A stretch of 64,000 nucleotides of DNA from CAWCDJ01 sp963794265 (GTDB taxonomy: Bacteria; Acidobacteriota; Terriglobia; Bryobacterales; Bryobacteraceae). How positions within the stretch are numbered: the stretch's first letter is position 1; each line of letters begins with the position of its first letter. The stretch lies in NCBI GenBank assembly GCA_963794265.1, contig CAWCDJ010000004.1, positions 1,727,969 to 1,791,968 on the forward strand. The letters run 5' to 3'. Of the stretch, positions 8,508 through 17,058 are shown in pieces. A program made the position numbers and the translations under genes. The notes beneath the pieces are model-generated. The model saw only the letters and a list, made by a program, of their open reading frames with translations, searched no databases and was not told the DNA's origin.

Positions 8508-10384
8508 CGCCCGAAGAACAGCAGAGGCTGGAGGCGCTCGAGCGACGCCTGTCAGACACGGAAAAGCGCCTGGCGATGCTGGAGGCCGGGTCGTTCCGCC
8601 ACCGCGTAGCCCGCGGCGTGAAGAGCCGCCGCGCGCCGACGATGCCCCACTTCGAAACCACCTTCGGCATGCACTGGCTGGGCCGCATCGCGGTGATCAC
8701 GGTGGTGCTGGCGCTGGCCTTCTTCTTCGAATACGCATTCCAGAACCACTGGTTCAGCGCAGGGGGGCGCGTGCTGCTCGGGCTGGCGTGCGGCAGCGCG
8801 GCGCTGCTGGGAGGCGAGCGATTCCGGCGGGGAGGGCAGCGGGCCTACGGCCAGACGCTGGCCGCGGCGGGAGTTGCGTTCTTCTATCTATCGGTTTGGG
8901 CGGCTTCGAGTTTGTATCACCTGGTTCCGGCCGGCGTGGGGTTTGGATTGATGGCGGTGGTGACCGCGGGGGCAGGGGCGCTGGCATTGCGGTACGACTC
9001 CGCGGCCGCGGCGGCCCTGGGGCTGGGCGGCGGTTTCGCCACGCCGCTGCTGCTGGGCCACGCCTACGCGCCATGGTTCGTGCTGGGCTACGCGCTGGTG
9101 CTCGACGGCGGAGCGGCTTTCGCGGCGCGCGCGCGGCGCTGGCGATGGCTGGAAGCATTCGCCCTGGCCGGCACCCTGGTACTTTACGTAAGCCAATTAC
9201 CGGCTGCACCGGGAGAGCGGCTGGCGTTCAGCCTGTTCGTCGCGGGTTACTTCGGCCTGTTCGGGGCCGCAACGCTGCAGCCGGTATTCCTGATCGCGGA
9301 GGTGCTGGCGCCGGTGGGGCTGGCGGCCGTCTGGAGCCCCGAACCCGCGGGCCTTTGGGTTTCGATTGCGCTGGCGGCCGCCGGCCTGGCGGTGGCGGAC
9401 CGGCGCGGGTGGTCTTTCGCCGCGCCCGCCGCGTTCGCGGGGTTCTGGCTGGCGTACGCGTTCCCGGCTGGCGGCCAGTTGACAGCGCTGCTGACGGCGG
9501 CTTTCCTGCTGTTTCTGGCGTGGCCGGTGTGGCGCGTTTACGGGCGCCGCGCAACCCTGCGGCCGCAGGATCTGCTGCTGGCAACGCTCAACGCAGGGCT
9601 CTATTTCGGCGCGATGTATGCGCAGCTAGAGAGCTCGCAGCCCGGCGCGATCGGGCTGCTGGCGATAGCGGTGGCGCTGGCGGAACTGGGGCTGGCGCGG
9701 CTGGTCTGGCGGCGAGATCATCAGGGCGCGGTGCTGGCGGCGGGGATCGGGTGGGTGTTCCTGGTGCTGGCCGTCCCGTTTCAATTCGCCGGGTATCGCG
9801 TCACGATCGTGTGGGCTGCCGAGAGCGCGGCGCTGGCCTGGGTGGGGGTGCGGTTCCGCGAGAATCGCGCGGTCACCGCGGCTCTGGCCCTTTTCTGCCT
9901 GGTGATTCTGCGGCTGGCGACGATCGACAGCCGGATGAGAGTCGTTTCACCGATCGGGAACGCGCGCTTCCTCACGTTCGCAGTGGTAGCGGCGGGTCTG
10001 TTCGCCAGCGTCTGGTGGATTCGGACGGGTTGGCGGGCGGGGTTCGCGTTCGTGGCGGCGAATGGCGTGCTGCTGTGGGGTCTGTGCCTGGAGGCGGTGA
10101 GTTGGGCGGCCCGCAGCGCGGCGCCCGAGAATTTCCGCAGCATTGCCAGTGCGTCGATTTCCATCCTGGCCGGCGGTTATGCGCTGGCGCTGGTGGCGGC
10201 AGGGGCCGCGCGCTCGCATCGCCCCGCGAGATTGCTGGGGATGGCGTTGATCGGGCTGGTGGTCCTGAAGTTGTACCTCTACGACGTCTGGCTGCTGGCG
10301 GCGTTCTATCGCATGGCGGCATTTGCCATTCTGGGCACGGTGCTACTGGTGATCTCGTATCTGTTCCGGCCGCGGGTACGGTGA
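8504..10384 (+). CDS. DUF2339 polytopic membrane protein
   Basis: 626 aa from a GTG that overlaps the preceding stop. The first 35 residues are a predicted coiled coil (EEQQRLEALERRLSDTEKRL), then the protein is almost entirely hydrophobic, with roughly twenty membrane segments rich in Ala, Leu and Gly. The segment THFETTFGMHWLGRIAVITV-like start (PHFETTFGMHWLGRIAV) is typical of DUF2339, a family of very hydrophobic inner-membrane proteins without known function. Coupling to the transglutaminase suggests that the two act in the same envelope process. No catalytic motif is seen. Confidence 0.85.
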   Translation: MTPEEQQRLEALERRLSDTEKRLAMLEAGSFRHRVARGVKSRRAPTMPHFETTFGMHWLGRIAVITVVLALAFFFEYAFQNHWFSAGGRVLLGLACGSAALLGGERFRRGGQRAYGQTLAAAGVAFFYLSVWAASSLYHLVPAGVGFGLMAVVTAGAGALALRYDSAAAAALGLGGGFATPLLLGHAYAPWFVLGYALVLDGGAAFAARARRWRWLEAFALAGTLVLYVSQLPAAPGERLAFSLFVAGYFGLFGAATLQPVFLIAEVLAPVGLAAVWSPEPAGLWVSIALAAAGLAVADRRGWSFAAPAAFAGFWLAYAFPAGGQLTALLTAAFLLFLAWPVWRVYGRRATLRPQDLLLATLNAGLYFGAMYAQLESSQPGAIGLLAIAVALAELGLARLVWRRDHQGAVLAAGIGWVFLVLAVPFQFAGYRVTIVWAAESAALAWVGVRFRENRAVTAALALFCLVILRLATIDSRMRVVSPIGNARFLTFAVVAAGLFASVWWIRTGWRAGFAFVAANGVLLWGLCLEAVSWAARSAAPENFRSIASASISILAGGYALALVAAGAARSHRPARLLGMALIGLVVLKLYLYDVWLLAAFYRMAAFAILGTVLLVISYLFRPRVR

Positions 10385-10404
10385 AGGAGCCGCGGAATTT
10401 AACC

Positions 10405-10428
10405 GCCGAGACACCGAGACGCCGAGAG
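10405..10428 (+). repeat. Three 8-nt direct repeats (GCCGAGAC type)
   Basis: GCCGAGAC, ACCGAGAC and GCCGAGAG follow each other without gaps in the 105-bp space between the DUF2339 gene and the P1 peptidase gene. The unit resembles a dispersed intergenic repeat that I remember from many bacterial contigs. That is recollection, not a search. Confidence 0.5.
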
Positions 10429-10489
10429 GAATTGGGACAGCGCAAGCGCCGGGTTAGCCTGCCGGCGGGCGGTGAGCTACGATGCGGAG

Positions 10490-11608
10490 ATGAGACGCGC
10501 GATTCTGGTTCTGGTTCTGCTGGCGCAGGGCGCTCTTGCGCAAAGCGGACGGCCGCGGGCGCGCGACCTGGGATTGAAGCCGGGGGTGTTCCCGACCGGG
10601 CCGCTCAATGCGATCACCGACGTAGCCGGGGTACGGGTCGGGCATGTGACCCTGGTGGAGGGCGACTCAGTGCGGACCGGCGTCACGGCGATTCTGCCCG
10701 GGGATTGGAACCTGTTCCGGGAAAAGGTGCCGGGCGCGGTGTTCGTGGGGAACGCATTCGGCAAGCTGGCCGGATCCACGCAGGTGGAGGAGATGGGCAC
10801 GATCGAAACTCCGATCGTCCTGACCAATACACTGAACGTCGGGACGGCAATGGAGGGAGTGATCGCTTACACCCTGGGGGTTCCAGGCAACGAGCACGTG
10901 ACTTCGGTCAATGCGGTGGTTGGGGAAACCAACGACGGCGTCCTGAACGATATCCGCGGGATGCACGTGCGGCGGGAAGACGTGATTGCGGCGATTCAAG
11001 GAGCCCGGGGCGGTCCGGTGCCGGAAGGCAGCGTCGGAGCGGGCACCGGAACGATGTGCTTCGGCTGGAAGGGCGGGATCGGCACGTCGTCGCGCCGGGG
11101 CGGGCGGAGTTACGGCGGCTACACCGTCGGCGTTCTGGTACAGACGAATTTCGGGGGCGTATTGACGATGGGCGGAGCCCCGGTGGGCCGTGAGTTGGGG
11201 AAGTACGCCTATGCCGACGCGGACCGGGGCGACGGCTCGTGCATGATCGTGGTGGCGACCGACGCTCCGCTCACCGCGAAGGATCTCAAGCGCCTCGCGG
11301 CGCGCGCGGTTTTCGGATTGGCGCGGACCGGGTCGACATACAGCAACGGCAGCGGCGATTTCGCGATTGCGTTTTCGACCTCGCCGTCGGTCAGGGTCCG
11401 CGCGGGCGCGACCGGGCCGGTGCCATACGAAGCGCTGCCCACGGACACGATTTCGCCGCTGTTCGAGATGGCGCTCGAAGCGACCGAGGAGGCCGTGTAC
11501 AACTCGCTGCTGCAGGCGACCACGGTAAAGTCGCGATTCGGCACCGGCCAGGCCATTCCGATCGAGCGGGTTCGGGAAATTTTGCAGAAATACAACTTGC
11601 GCCGATAG
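10490..11608 (+). CDS. P1-family (DmpA-like) N-terminal-nucleophile aminopeptidase
   Basis: 372 aa including a signal peptide (MRRAILVLVLLAQGALAQ), which points to export. The family (L-aminopeptidase/D-esterase, peptidase T4/P1) cleaves itself before a Ser that becomes the nucleophile. The expected Gly-Ser site is in RGDGSCMIVVATDAPLT around residue 250. The N-terminal block GLKPGVFPTGPLNAITDVAGVRVGH, TNTLNVGTAMEGV and VVGETNDGVLND are other family signatures. ATG 10490 is chosen for the signal peptide; an in-frame GTG at 10472 would add six residues. The gene stands alone, flanked on both sides by short repeat elements. Confidence 0.9.
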   Translation: MRRAILVLVLLAQGALAQSGRPRARDLGLKPGVFPTGPLNAITDVAGVRVGHVTLVEGDSVRTGVTAILPGDWNLFREKVPGAVFVGNAFGKLAGSTQVEEMGTIETPIVLTNTLNVGTAMEGVIAYTLGVPGNEHVTSVNAVVGETNDGVLNDIRGMHVRREDVIAAIQGARGGPVPEGSVGAGTGTMCFGWKGGIGTSSRRGGRSYGGYTVGVLVQTNFGGVLTMGGAPVGRELGKYAYADADRGDGSCMIVVATDAPLTAKDLKRLAARAVFGLARTGSTYSNGSGDFAIAFSTSPSVRVRAGATGPVPYEALPTDTISPLFEMALEATEEAVYNSLLQATTVKSRFGTGQAIPIERVREILQKYNLRR

Positions 11609-11621
11609 GAAATGGCGCGGC

Positions 11622-11644
11622 CCGCTCCCTCACGGTCGCGGCTC
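11622..11644 (+). repeat. Short dispersed GC-rich repeat (CCGCTCCCTCACGGTCGCGG type)
   Basis: A 23-bp element in the 56-bp gap between the P1 peptidase and the convergent DUF4440 gene. The same word, or its complement beginning GAGCCGCGACCGTGAGGG, is familiar to me as a common intergenic repeat in Acidobacteria and related phyla. I found only one copy in this window, so its repetitive nature rests on memory. Confidence 0.4.
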
Positions 11645-11664
11645 TGTGGAGGGGCGGCGACTAC

Positions 11665-12081
11665 CTAACTGGTGTGATCGTGAATAATCTTCCAGCCGGA
11701 TTGTGTCTTGCGCAGGACTAACGTGAAGCGGCCGGAAGCATCGCCACCGCCCTTGGGAATGCGCTTGAGGGCAAACCTGCCGATGGCGAGGGCGTAGCCG
11801 GAGCCGAGCGGGCGTACTTCGATTTCCGAAAAGGTCAGGACGCCCATCTTCTCGCGGGTGGGGTAGCTTCGCCGGTAGCGGCCGAGAATCGCCTGCGTGC
11901 CGCCGCGCGTTACCTCGCGACCGACGAACGTGGTTTCGGGAGAGTCGTCGTAAAAGGAGGCGAAGGTGGGGAGGTCGCCGCGGTTCCATGCGGTTTCGGA
12001 GTCGGAAAGTACCTTCCGGACGGCGGTCTCCTGCGAAAACAGCAGTGAAGCGAAGCCAAGGAACAGAAAAAGGCGCAACAT
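11665..12081 (-). CDS. Small secreted NTF2-like (DUF4440/SnoaL-type) protein
   Basis: 138 aa with a signal peptide (MLRLFLFLGFASLLFSQ). The body is one cone-shaped NTF2-like domain: KVLSDSETAWNRGDLPTFASFY, the FVGREVTRGG strand, and the closing GRFTLVLRKTQSGWKIIHDHTS, which is the usual C-terminal signature of DUF4440. Members bind small hydrophobic ligands or act as isomerases; none of this can be assigned here. The ATG at 12081 has no Shine-Dalgarno sequence, and a perfect TATAAT stands 6 nt upstream, so the mRNA is probably leaderless. Divergent from the DUF5996 gene. Confidence 0.85.
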   Translation of the reverse strand: MLRLFLFLGFASLLFSQETAVRKVLSDSETAWNRGDLPTFASFYDDSPETTFVGREVTRGGTQAILGRYRRSYPTREKMGVLTFSEIEVRPLGSGYALAIGRFALKRIPKGGGDASGRFTLVLRKTQSGWKIIHDHTS

Positions 12082-12098
12082 GGAGGGATTATATTATG
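12082..12098. promoter_or_regulatory. Compact divergent start region with a leaderless-type -10 box
   Basis: Only 14 bp separate the ATG of the minus-strand gene (12081) from the ATG of the plus-strand gene (12096). On the minus strand TATAAT occupies 12093-12088, so transcription would begin at the A of that ATG. On the plus strand the same bases give GGAGGG (12082-12087), a Shine-Dalgarno sequence 8 nt before ATG 12096. One short stretch thus serves as promoter in one direction and as ribosome-binding site in the other. Confidence 0.5.
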
Positions 12099-13016
12099 GA
12101 GGCGCGAACCCCGATGACACGCTCCGACCCGTGGCCCCCGCTGCCGCTCGAAGAGTGGAAGCCCACTTATGACGCGGTTCACATGTGGACTCAGATTGTG
12201 GGGAAGGCGCGGATGGCCCTGGCACACCCGCTGAACCATTGGTGGCACGTGGTGCTGTATGTGACTTCGCGCGGCCTGACCACGTCGCCGGTGCCGTGCG
12301 GGTGGGGGCTGTTCGAAATGGAGTTCGACTTCCTCGAACACGCGCTCGAGATCCGCACGACGGACGGCACGGGACGGCGGCTGCCGCTTCGGGCAGAGCC
12401 GGTCTCGGCGTTTTTCGCAAGAGTGACCGAAGCGCTGGGGGAGCTCGACATCGCGGTGGAAATCAACCCGAAACCGCAGGAAGTGGCGGATACCACGCCG
12501 TTCGATGAAGACCATCGGCCGCGCGAGTACGACCGCGACGCGATGAACCGCTGCTGGCGCATCTTAGCGTCCACGGCGGACGCGCTCGAGGAGTTCCGGG
12601 GACGCTTCGTGGGCAAGTCGAGCCCGGTGCATTTTTTCTGGGGTTCGTTCGACCTGGCGCACTCGAGGTTTTCGGGGCGCAAGGCTCCGCCGCGGAAGGG
12701 AGTGATCACGGGGCCGGGCTACTCGCACGAGGTGATCAGCTTCGGGTTCTGGCCGGGCGGTTCCGGAATCGACGGGCCGGCGTTCTACGCCTACGCGGCG
12801 CCATCGCCGGAGGGGTTGAGCGGAGAGCGGATCGGGCCGGCGGGGGCGGGCTGGAATCGGGCGCTCGGCGAGTTCATCCTGATGTACGAGGAAGTTCGGC
12901 GGTCGAAGCAGCCGCGGGGGGCGTTGATGGAATTCCTGGAGACCACTTACGCGGCGGGAGCGAAACGAGCCGGGTGGGACCGCTCGGCGCTGGACGCGGC
13001 TCCTGAATCAGCCTAG
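12096..13016 (+). CDS. DUF5996 family protein
   Basis: 306 aa, cytoplasmic by appearance. The N-terminal PLPLEEWKPTYDAVHMWTQIVGK, then LNHWWHVVLYVTSRGLTT, the PFDEDHRPREYD motif and SPVHFFWGSFDLAHSRFSGR are characteristic of DUF5996, a conserved family without known activity. The motif-rich His/Trp/Asp content suggests an enzyme, but that is a guess. The frame is open further upstream to 11988; ATG 12096 is chosen because GGAGGG precedes it at good spacing. The OsmC gene follows after 23 bp in the same direction and may be co-transcribed. Confidence 0.8.
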   Translation: MEARTPMTRSDPWPPLPLEEWKPTYDAVHMWTQIVGKARMALAHPLNHWWHVVLYVTSRGLTTSPVPCGWGLFEMEFDFLEHALEIRTTDGTGRRLPLRAEPVSAFFARVTEALGELDIAVEINPKPQEVADTTPFDEDHRPREYDRDAMNRCWRILASTADALEEFRGRFVGKSSPVHFFWGSFDLAHSRFSGRKAPPRKGVITGPGYSHEVISFGFWPGGSGIDGPAFYAYAAPSPEGLSGERIGPAGAGWNRALGEFILMYEEVRRSKQPRGALMEFLETTYAAGAKRAGWDRSALDAAPESA

Positions 13017-13039
13017 GACCACGGCGCATCTAAACGCGC

Positions 13040-13462
13040 ATGAAGCGAACGGCAAACGCGCAGTGGCGCGGCGATCTGAAATCGGGAAGCGGCACGCTGA
13101 CGACGGCGAGCGGCGTACTTTCCCAATCTCCGTACTCCTTTCATACCAGATTCGAAGAGGGCAAGGGCACCAATCCGGAGGAACTGCTGGCGGCAGCCCA
13201 TGCGGGCTGCTTCTCGATGGCGCTTTCGGCGCAACTGGCGCAAGCCGGCTTGACGGCGGAAAGCATCGAGACCACCTGCACGATTTCGCTCGAGAAGCAG
13301 CCCGAGGGCTTCGCGATTACGGCGAGCCACCTGGAGCTTCAGGCGAAGGTACCGGGCGCGAGCGCAGAAGCGTTCGACAAGGCCACGCAGGCTGCCAAAT
13401 CCGGGTGTCCGGTGTCGAAGCTTTACAAGACGAATATTACATTGAGCGCCCGACTACTGTAA
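13040..13462 (+). CDS. OsmC-family peroxiredoxin
   Basis: 140 aa, the usual OsmC length. OsmC/Ohr proteins reduce organic hydroperoxides with two cysteines. Both are present, in AAAHAGCFSMALS (about residue 56) and AAKSGCPVSKLYK (about residue 124). The N-terminal RTANAQWRGDLKSGSGTLTT and TNPEELLAAAHAGCF match the OsmC (rather than Ohr) branch. It acts in the cytoplasm as a stress enzyme. It sits 23 bp after the DUF5996 gene and 64 bp before the Omp85 operon. No OhrR-like regulator is nearby. Confidence 0.92.
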   Translation: MKRTANAQWRGDLKSGSGTLTTASGVLSQSPYSFHTRFEEGKGTNPEELLAAAHAGCFSMALSAQLAQAGLTAESIETTCTISLEKQPEGFAITASHLELQAKVPGASAEAFDKATQAAKSGCPVSKLYKTNITLSARLL

Positions 13463-13526
13463 GTGCCGTACGAAAGGCGGTGCTAAATTTCACGAGGGAA
13501 AAGAACGTGCAATCCAAAGCGGATAT

Positions 13527-16484
13527 ATGGCGTCGCGAATCGCGCTGCCGTGCACGCTGGCGGCCACCCTTGCCTTGTCGACCATCTCGTGGCTGAGGGC
13601 CGCGGATCTCGCTTCGCCGAAGGAGTATGAAGGAAAGGCGATCGCGGGGATCCGCTACGAGCCCGCGCCGCAGCCGGTAACCGCGAGCGACCTGGCGCGG
13701 CTCCTGCCGTTTCATACGGGAGAAGCGCTGCACCAGAGCGCGGTTCGGCAGTGGATCAAGAATCTCTACTCGACGGGCAATTACACCAACGTCGAGATCG
13801 ATGTAGAGCCGTCGGCACAGGGTGTGATTCTGGTGGCGCGGACGACCGCGCGGTGGTTCGTCGGACCATACGAAGTGACGGGCCGCACGAACCGGCCGCC
13901 GAACGAAGGCCAACTGGCCAATGCCACGGGGCTCGAACTCGGAGCGCCGTACGACGATGCGGAGTTTCAGGAGGCGATCGACGGAATCCGCGACCTGTTC
14001 GAGCGCAACGGGCTGTACCAGGCGACGATCGAGCCGCACATCAGCCGGGACGCGGCGCACCAGCAAGTGGACCTCACGTTCACCATCAGGGCGGGCAAGC
14101 GCGGAAGGCTGATGCCGCCGGTGATCATCGGCTACACGCGGATTCCGCCCGCGGAGCTGGCGCAGACGGCCGGGTACAAGGGCTGGTTCTTATGGAAACC
14201 CGCCACGGAATCGAATACACAGGCGGGGGTCCGAAATATTCGCAGCAAATATGTGAAGCAGGACCGTTTGACCGCCGCGGTCACGCTGGAGCACCGCGAA
14301 TACCTGGCGTCGGAGAACCGAGTGCGCCCGACAATCCGGGCGGACGGAGGTCCGAAAGTACGGATTGTGGCCGAAGGGGCAAAAATTTCCCGGGGAGACC
14401 TGAAGAAATACGTTCCGGTGTACGAGGCGGAGACTTTGAACCGGGACATCCTGGTGCGGGGTGTCGGCAACCTGCGGGACTACTTTCAGGACAAGGGATA
14501 CTTCGACGTTCAGATCGATTTCGACACGCGGCAGGTCAATCCGGATCTGGAGACCGTAACGTACACGATCACACCGGGGGTGAGGCACACGCTGGTGAAT
14601 CTCTCGATCGAAGGGAATCAGTATTTCGAGAGCGGCGAGATCCGAAACCGGATGTTCCTGCACGCGGCAGGCCTGCTTTACCTGCGGCACGGCAGATATA
14701 GCGAGGGCTTCGCGAGGCGTGACGAGCAGGCCGTCAAAGCGCTGTACGAGGCGAACGGTTTTCAGGACGTACAAGTAACGATCAAGACCATCGACGATTA
14801 CAAGGGCAAGAGGGGAGACGTTTCGGCGGTGGTGCAGATTGAGGAGGGACCGCAGTACCTGGTTTCCACGCTGGAGATTTCCGGGGTTCCGGATGCGGAC
14901 AAGGCGGAGATTCTGGCCAACATGGCATCGGTCGCGGGCCAGCCGTACAGCCGGACGAATGTGGCGATCGACCGCGACTACATTCTGATGCGGTATCAAT
15001 CCCTGGGGTACCCGGAAGCGTCGTTCGATTTCCGGGCAACTCACGGGGCGGGTCCGCACGAAATGTCGGTTCAGTATATCGTCACGCTCGGGCCGCGCCG
15101 ATTCGTGAGGGACGTGCTGATCACGGGGCTACACCACACCCGCCGCCGGCTGGTGGATCCGAATATTCTGCTGAAGCCCGGGGACCCGCTCTCGTGGACG
15201 GCGATGGGCGAAACGCAGCGGCGGCTCTACAACCTGGGGATCTTCGACAAAGTCGATATGGCCATTCAGAACCGCGACGGGAACACGGAAAACAAGTACG
15301 TGCTCTATAACGTGGGAGAAGGCCACCGGTACTTCGCGGCGCTCGGAGTGGGCGCCGAGATCACCCGCATAGGGGGCAGCGAAACGGACCTCAGTTCGCC
15401 CGCCGGAACGACCGGATTCGCTCCGCGCGTGAGCTTGCAGGCAAGCCGCCTGAACCTGTGGGGGCTGGGCCACAGCTTGAATTTCAACGGCTGGTATTCC
15501 ACGATCGACCGGCGCGCCACGCTGAATTACCTAGCGCGGAACTACCGGAACGTGGAGGGGCGGAACCTCTCGTTTACGGGAGTCTACGAGGACACCCGCG
15601 ACGTCCTGACCTTCACGGCGCGGCGCGTCGAGGGCACCGCACAATTCTCCGACAGGCTATCGAAGGCGACGACGCTGCTGCTTTCGTACACGTGGCGGAA
15701 CGTGCAGGTGGACGAGAGCACGCTCAAGATCAACCCGCTGCTGATTCCGCTGGTTTCGCAACCGGCACACGTGGCGGGCTTCGGAGCCACGCTCCTCCAG
15801 GACCGGAGGGACAATCCGGCGGACCCTCATCGCGGTTACTACAACACCGCCGACGTCCAGGTCTTCGACAGCGCGTTCGGCGGCAACAAGAACATGCTGC
15901 GCCTGCTGCTGCGCAATTCATTCTACAAACCGATCACCCGCAATTCCGTGGTGGCGAGCAATACGGAGTTCGGCTGGATCCGCCCGTTCTCCGTGACGCC
16001 GGGCGTGAGCGCGTTCGATTACGTGCCGATCGCGGAGCGGTTCTTCGGCGGGGGCAGCGAATCGGATCGCGGCTTTCCGGTGAACCAGGCGGGACCGAGA
16101 GACATCCTGACGGGCTTTCCGCTGGGGGGCAATGCTCTGTTCTTTCACCAGACGGAATATCGGTTCCCCCTGATCGGGCCGAATATCACGGGCGTGGTTT
16201 TCCACGATTTCGGCAACATCTTTGCCGACATGGGGTCGTTTTCGTTCCGCGTGCACCAGAACAGCCTGACGGATTTCGCGTACATGGTACACGCGGTGGG
16301 CGTGGGGCTGCGCTACCGTACGCCGCTCGGCCCTTTCCGCGTGGACCTGGCATACAGCATCAACCCGCCGACATTTCACGGGCTGGAAGGCACATACGAT
16401 CAACTGCTGTTCGGCACGGCGACGCCGACGATCACGGGCGTGAGCCACTTTCAGTTTTTCATTTCGATCGGGCAGGCGTTTTGA
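13527..16484 (+). CDS. Omp85-family outer-membrane assembly protein (BamA/TamA-like)
   Basis: 985 aa with an N-terminal signal. Residues about 30-600 form a chain of POTRA-like modules (for example GIRYEPAPQPVTASDLARL, HTLVNLSIEGNQYFESGEI, VRDVLITGLHHTRRRLVDP). The last about 380 residues are the barrel: the Omp85 loop-6 motif appears as SESDRGFPVNQAG (RGF) and the chain ends in FQFFISIGQAF, a canonical C-terminal Phe beta-signal. The POTRA part is longer than that of E. coli TamA (three POTRAs). With tamB-like two genes downstream, a TamA-type role is likely, but a BamA role cannot be excluded. It is followed after 1 bp by the SurA-like gene. Confidence 0.9.
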   Translation: MASRIALPCTLAATLALSTISWLRAADLASPKEYEGKAIAGIRYEPAPQPVTASDLARLLPFHTGEALHQSAVRQWIKNLYSTGNYTNVEIDVEPSAQGVILVARTTARWFVGPYEVTGRTNRPPNEGQLANATGLELGAPYDDAEFQEAIDGIRDLFERNGLYQATIEPHISRDAAHQQVDLTFTIRAGKRGRLMPPVIIGYTRIPPAELAQTAGYKGWFLWKPATESNTQAGVRNIRSKYVKQDRLTAAVTLEHREYLASENRVRPTIRADGGPKVRIVAEGAKISRGDLKKYVPVYEAETLNRDILVRGVGNLRDYFQDKGYFDVQIDFDTRQVNPDLETVTYTITPGVRHTLVNLSIEGNQYFESGEIRNRMFLHAAGLLYLRHGRYSEGFARRDEQAVKALYEANGFQDVQVTIKTIDDYKGKRGDVSAVVQIEEGPQYLVSTLEISGVPDADKAEILANMASVAGQPYSRTNVAIDRDYILMRYQSLGYPEASFDFRATHGAGPHEMSVQYIVTLGPRRFVRDVLITGLHHTRRRLVDPNILLKPGDPLSWTAMGETQRRLYNLGIFDKVDMAIQNRDGNTENKYVLYNVGEGHRYFAALGVGAEITRIGGSETDLSSPAGTTGFAPRVSLQASRLNLWGLGHSLNFNGWYSTIDRRATLNYLARNYRNVEGRNLSFTGVYEDTRDVLTFTARRVEGTAQFSDRLSKATTLLLSYTWRNVQVDESTLKINPLLIPLVSQPAHVAGFGATLLQDRRDNPADPHRGYYNTADVQVFDSAFGGNKNMLRLLLRNSFYKPITRNSVVASNTEFGWIRPFSVTPGVSAFDYVPIAERFFGGGSESDRGFPVNQAGPRDILTGFPLGGNALFFHQTEYRFPLIGPNITGVVFHDFGNIFADMGSFSFRVHQNSLTDFAYMVHAVGVGLRYRTPLGPFRVDLAYSINPPTFHGLEGTYDQLLFGTATPTITGVSHFQFFISIGQAF

Positions 16485-16485
16485 C

Positions 16486-17058
16486 ATGACGGCGCGCGGC
16501 GCAGTTCGGACCGCCGTCGCCGCAGCGGTTCTGTGCGCCGCGGGGCAGGCGGCGGTCGTGGACCGCATCGCCGCAGTGGTGGGCAACGATGTCATCACCG
16601 AGAGCGAGGTGATCGAGGAAGTACGGATGACCGAGTTCCTGAACGGGCAGCCGCTCGATGTGAGTCCCGCCGAGCGGCGGGCGGCGGCCGAACGGATGGT
16701 GGACCAGCAACTGATCCGCGATGAGATGCAGATCGGTAACTACTCCGAACCGTCGGAATCTGCTGTGGAGGCGACCCTGGCGGAATTCCGCCGGCAGCGA
16801 TTCGCGGGCGACGATGCGGCCATGCGCGCCTCTCTCCAGGCATACGAACTGACGGAAGACGATTTGAAAAAGCACCTTCGGTGGCAGCTTGCGGCGGTCC
16901 GGTTCGCCAACGTGCGGTTTCACTCGGGGATTCCGGCAGGGCCGCAACAGTCCGGCGCTTCGGCCAAGCCGGCGACCGTGACGCAGCAACTGGATGCCTG
17001 GCTGAAAGAGAAACGAGCGAGCACGAAGATCCGGCTGATCCCGGAGGCGTTCAAGTGA
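16486..17058 (+). CDS. SurA-like periplasmic chaperone without PPIase domain
   Basis: 190 aa with a signal peptide ending near GQAAVVDR. The segment VVDRIAAVVGNDVITESEV is the classical start of the SurA N-domain, and the ERMVDQQLIRDEM and EDDLKKHLRWQLAAVRFANVRF helices match it as well. The protein stops before any parvulin domain, whereas E. coli SurA has two. The N- and C-terminal parts alone carry chaperone activity in SurA, so a small chaperone for outer-membrane proteins is plausible. It lies between the Omp85 gene (1 bp gap) and the tamB-like gene (GTGA overlap), which ties its role to outer-membrane insertion. Confidence 0.8.
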   Translation: MTARGAVRTAVAAAVLCAAGQAAVVDRIAAVVGNDVITESEVIEEVRMTEFLNGQPLDVSPAERRAAAERMVDQQLIRDEMQIGNYSEPSESAVEATLAEFRRQRFAGDDAAMRASLQAYELTEDDLKKHLRWQLAAVRFANVRFHSGIPAGPQQSGASAKPATVTQQLDAWLKEKRASTKIRLIPEAFK

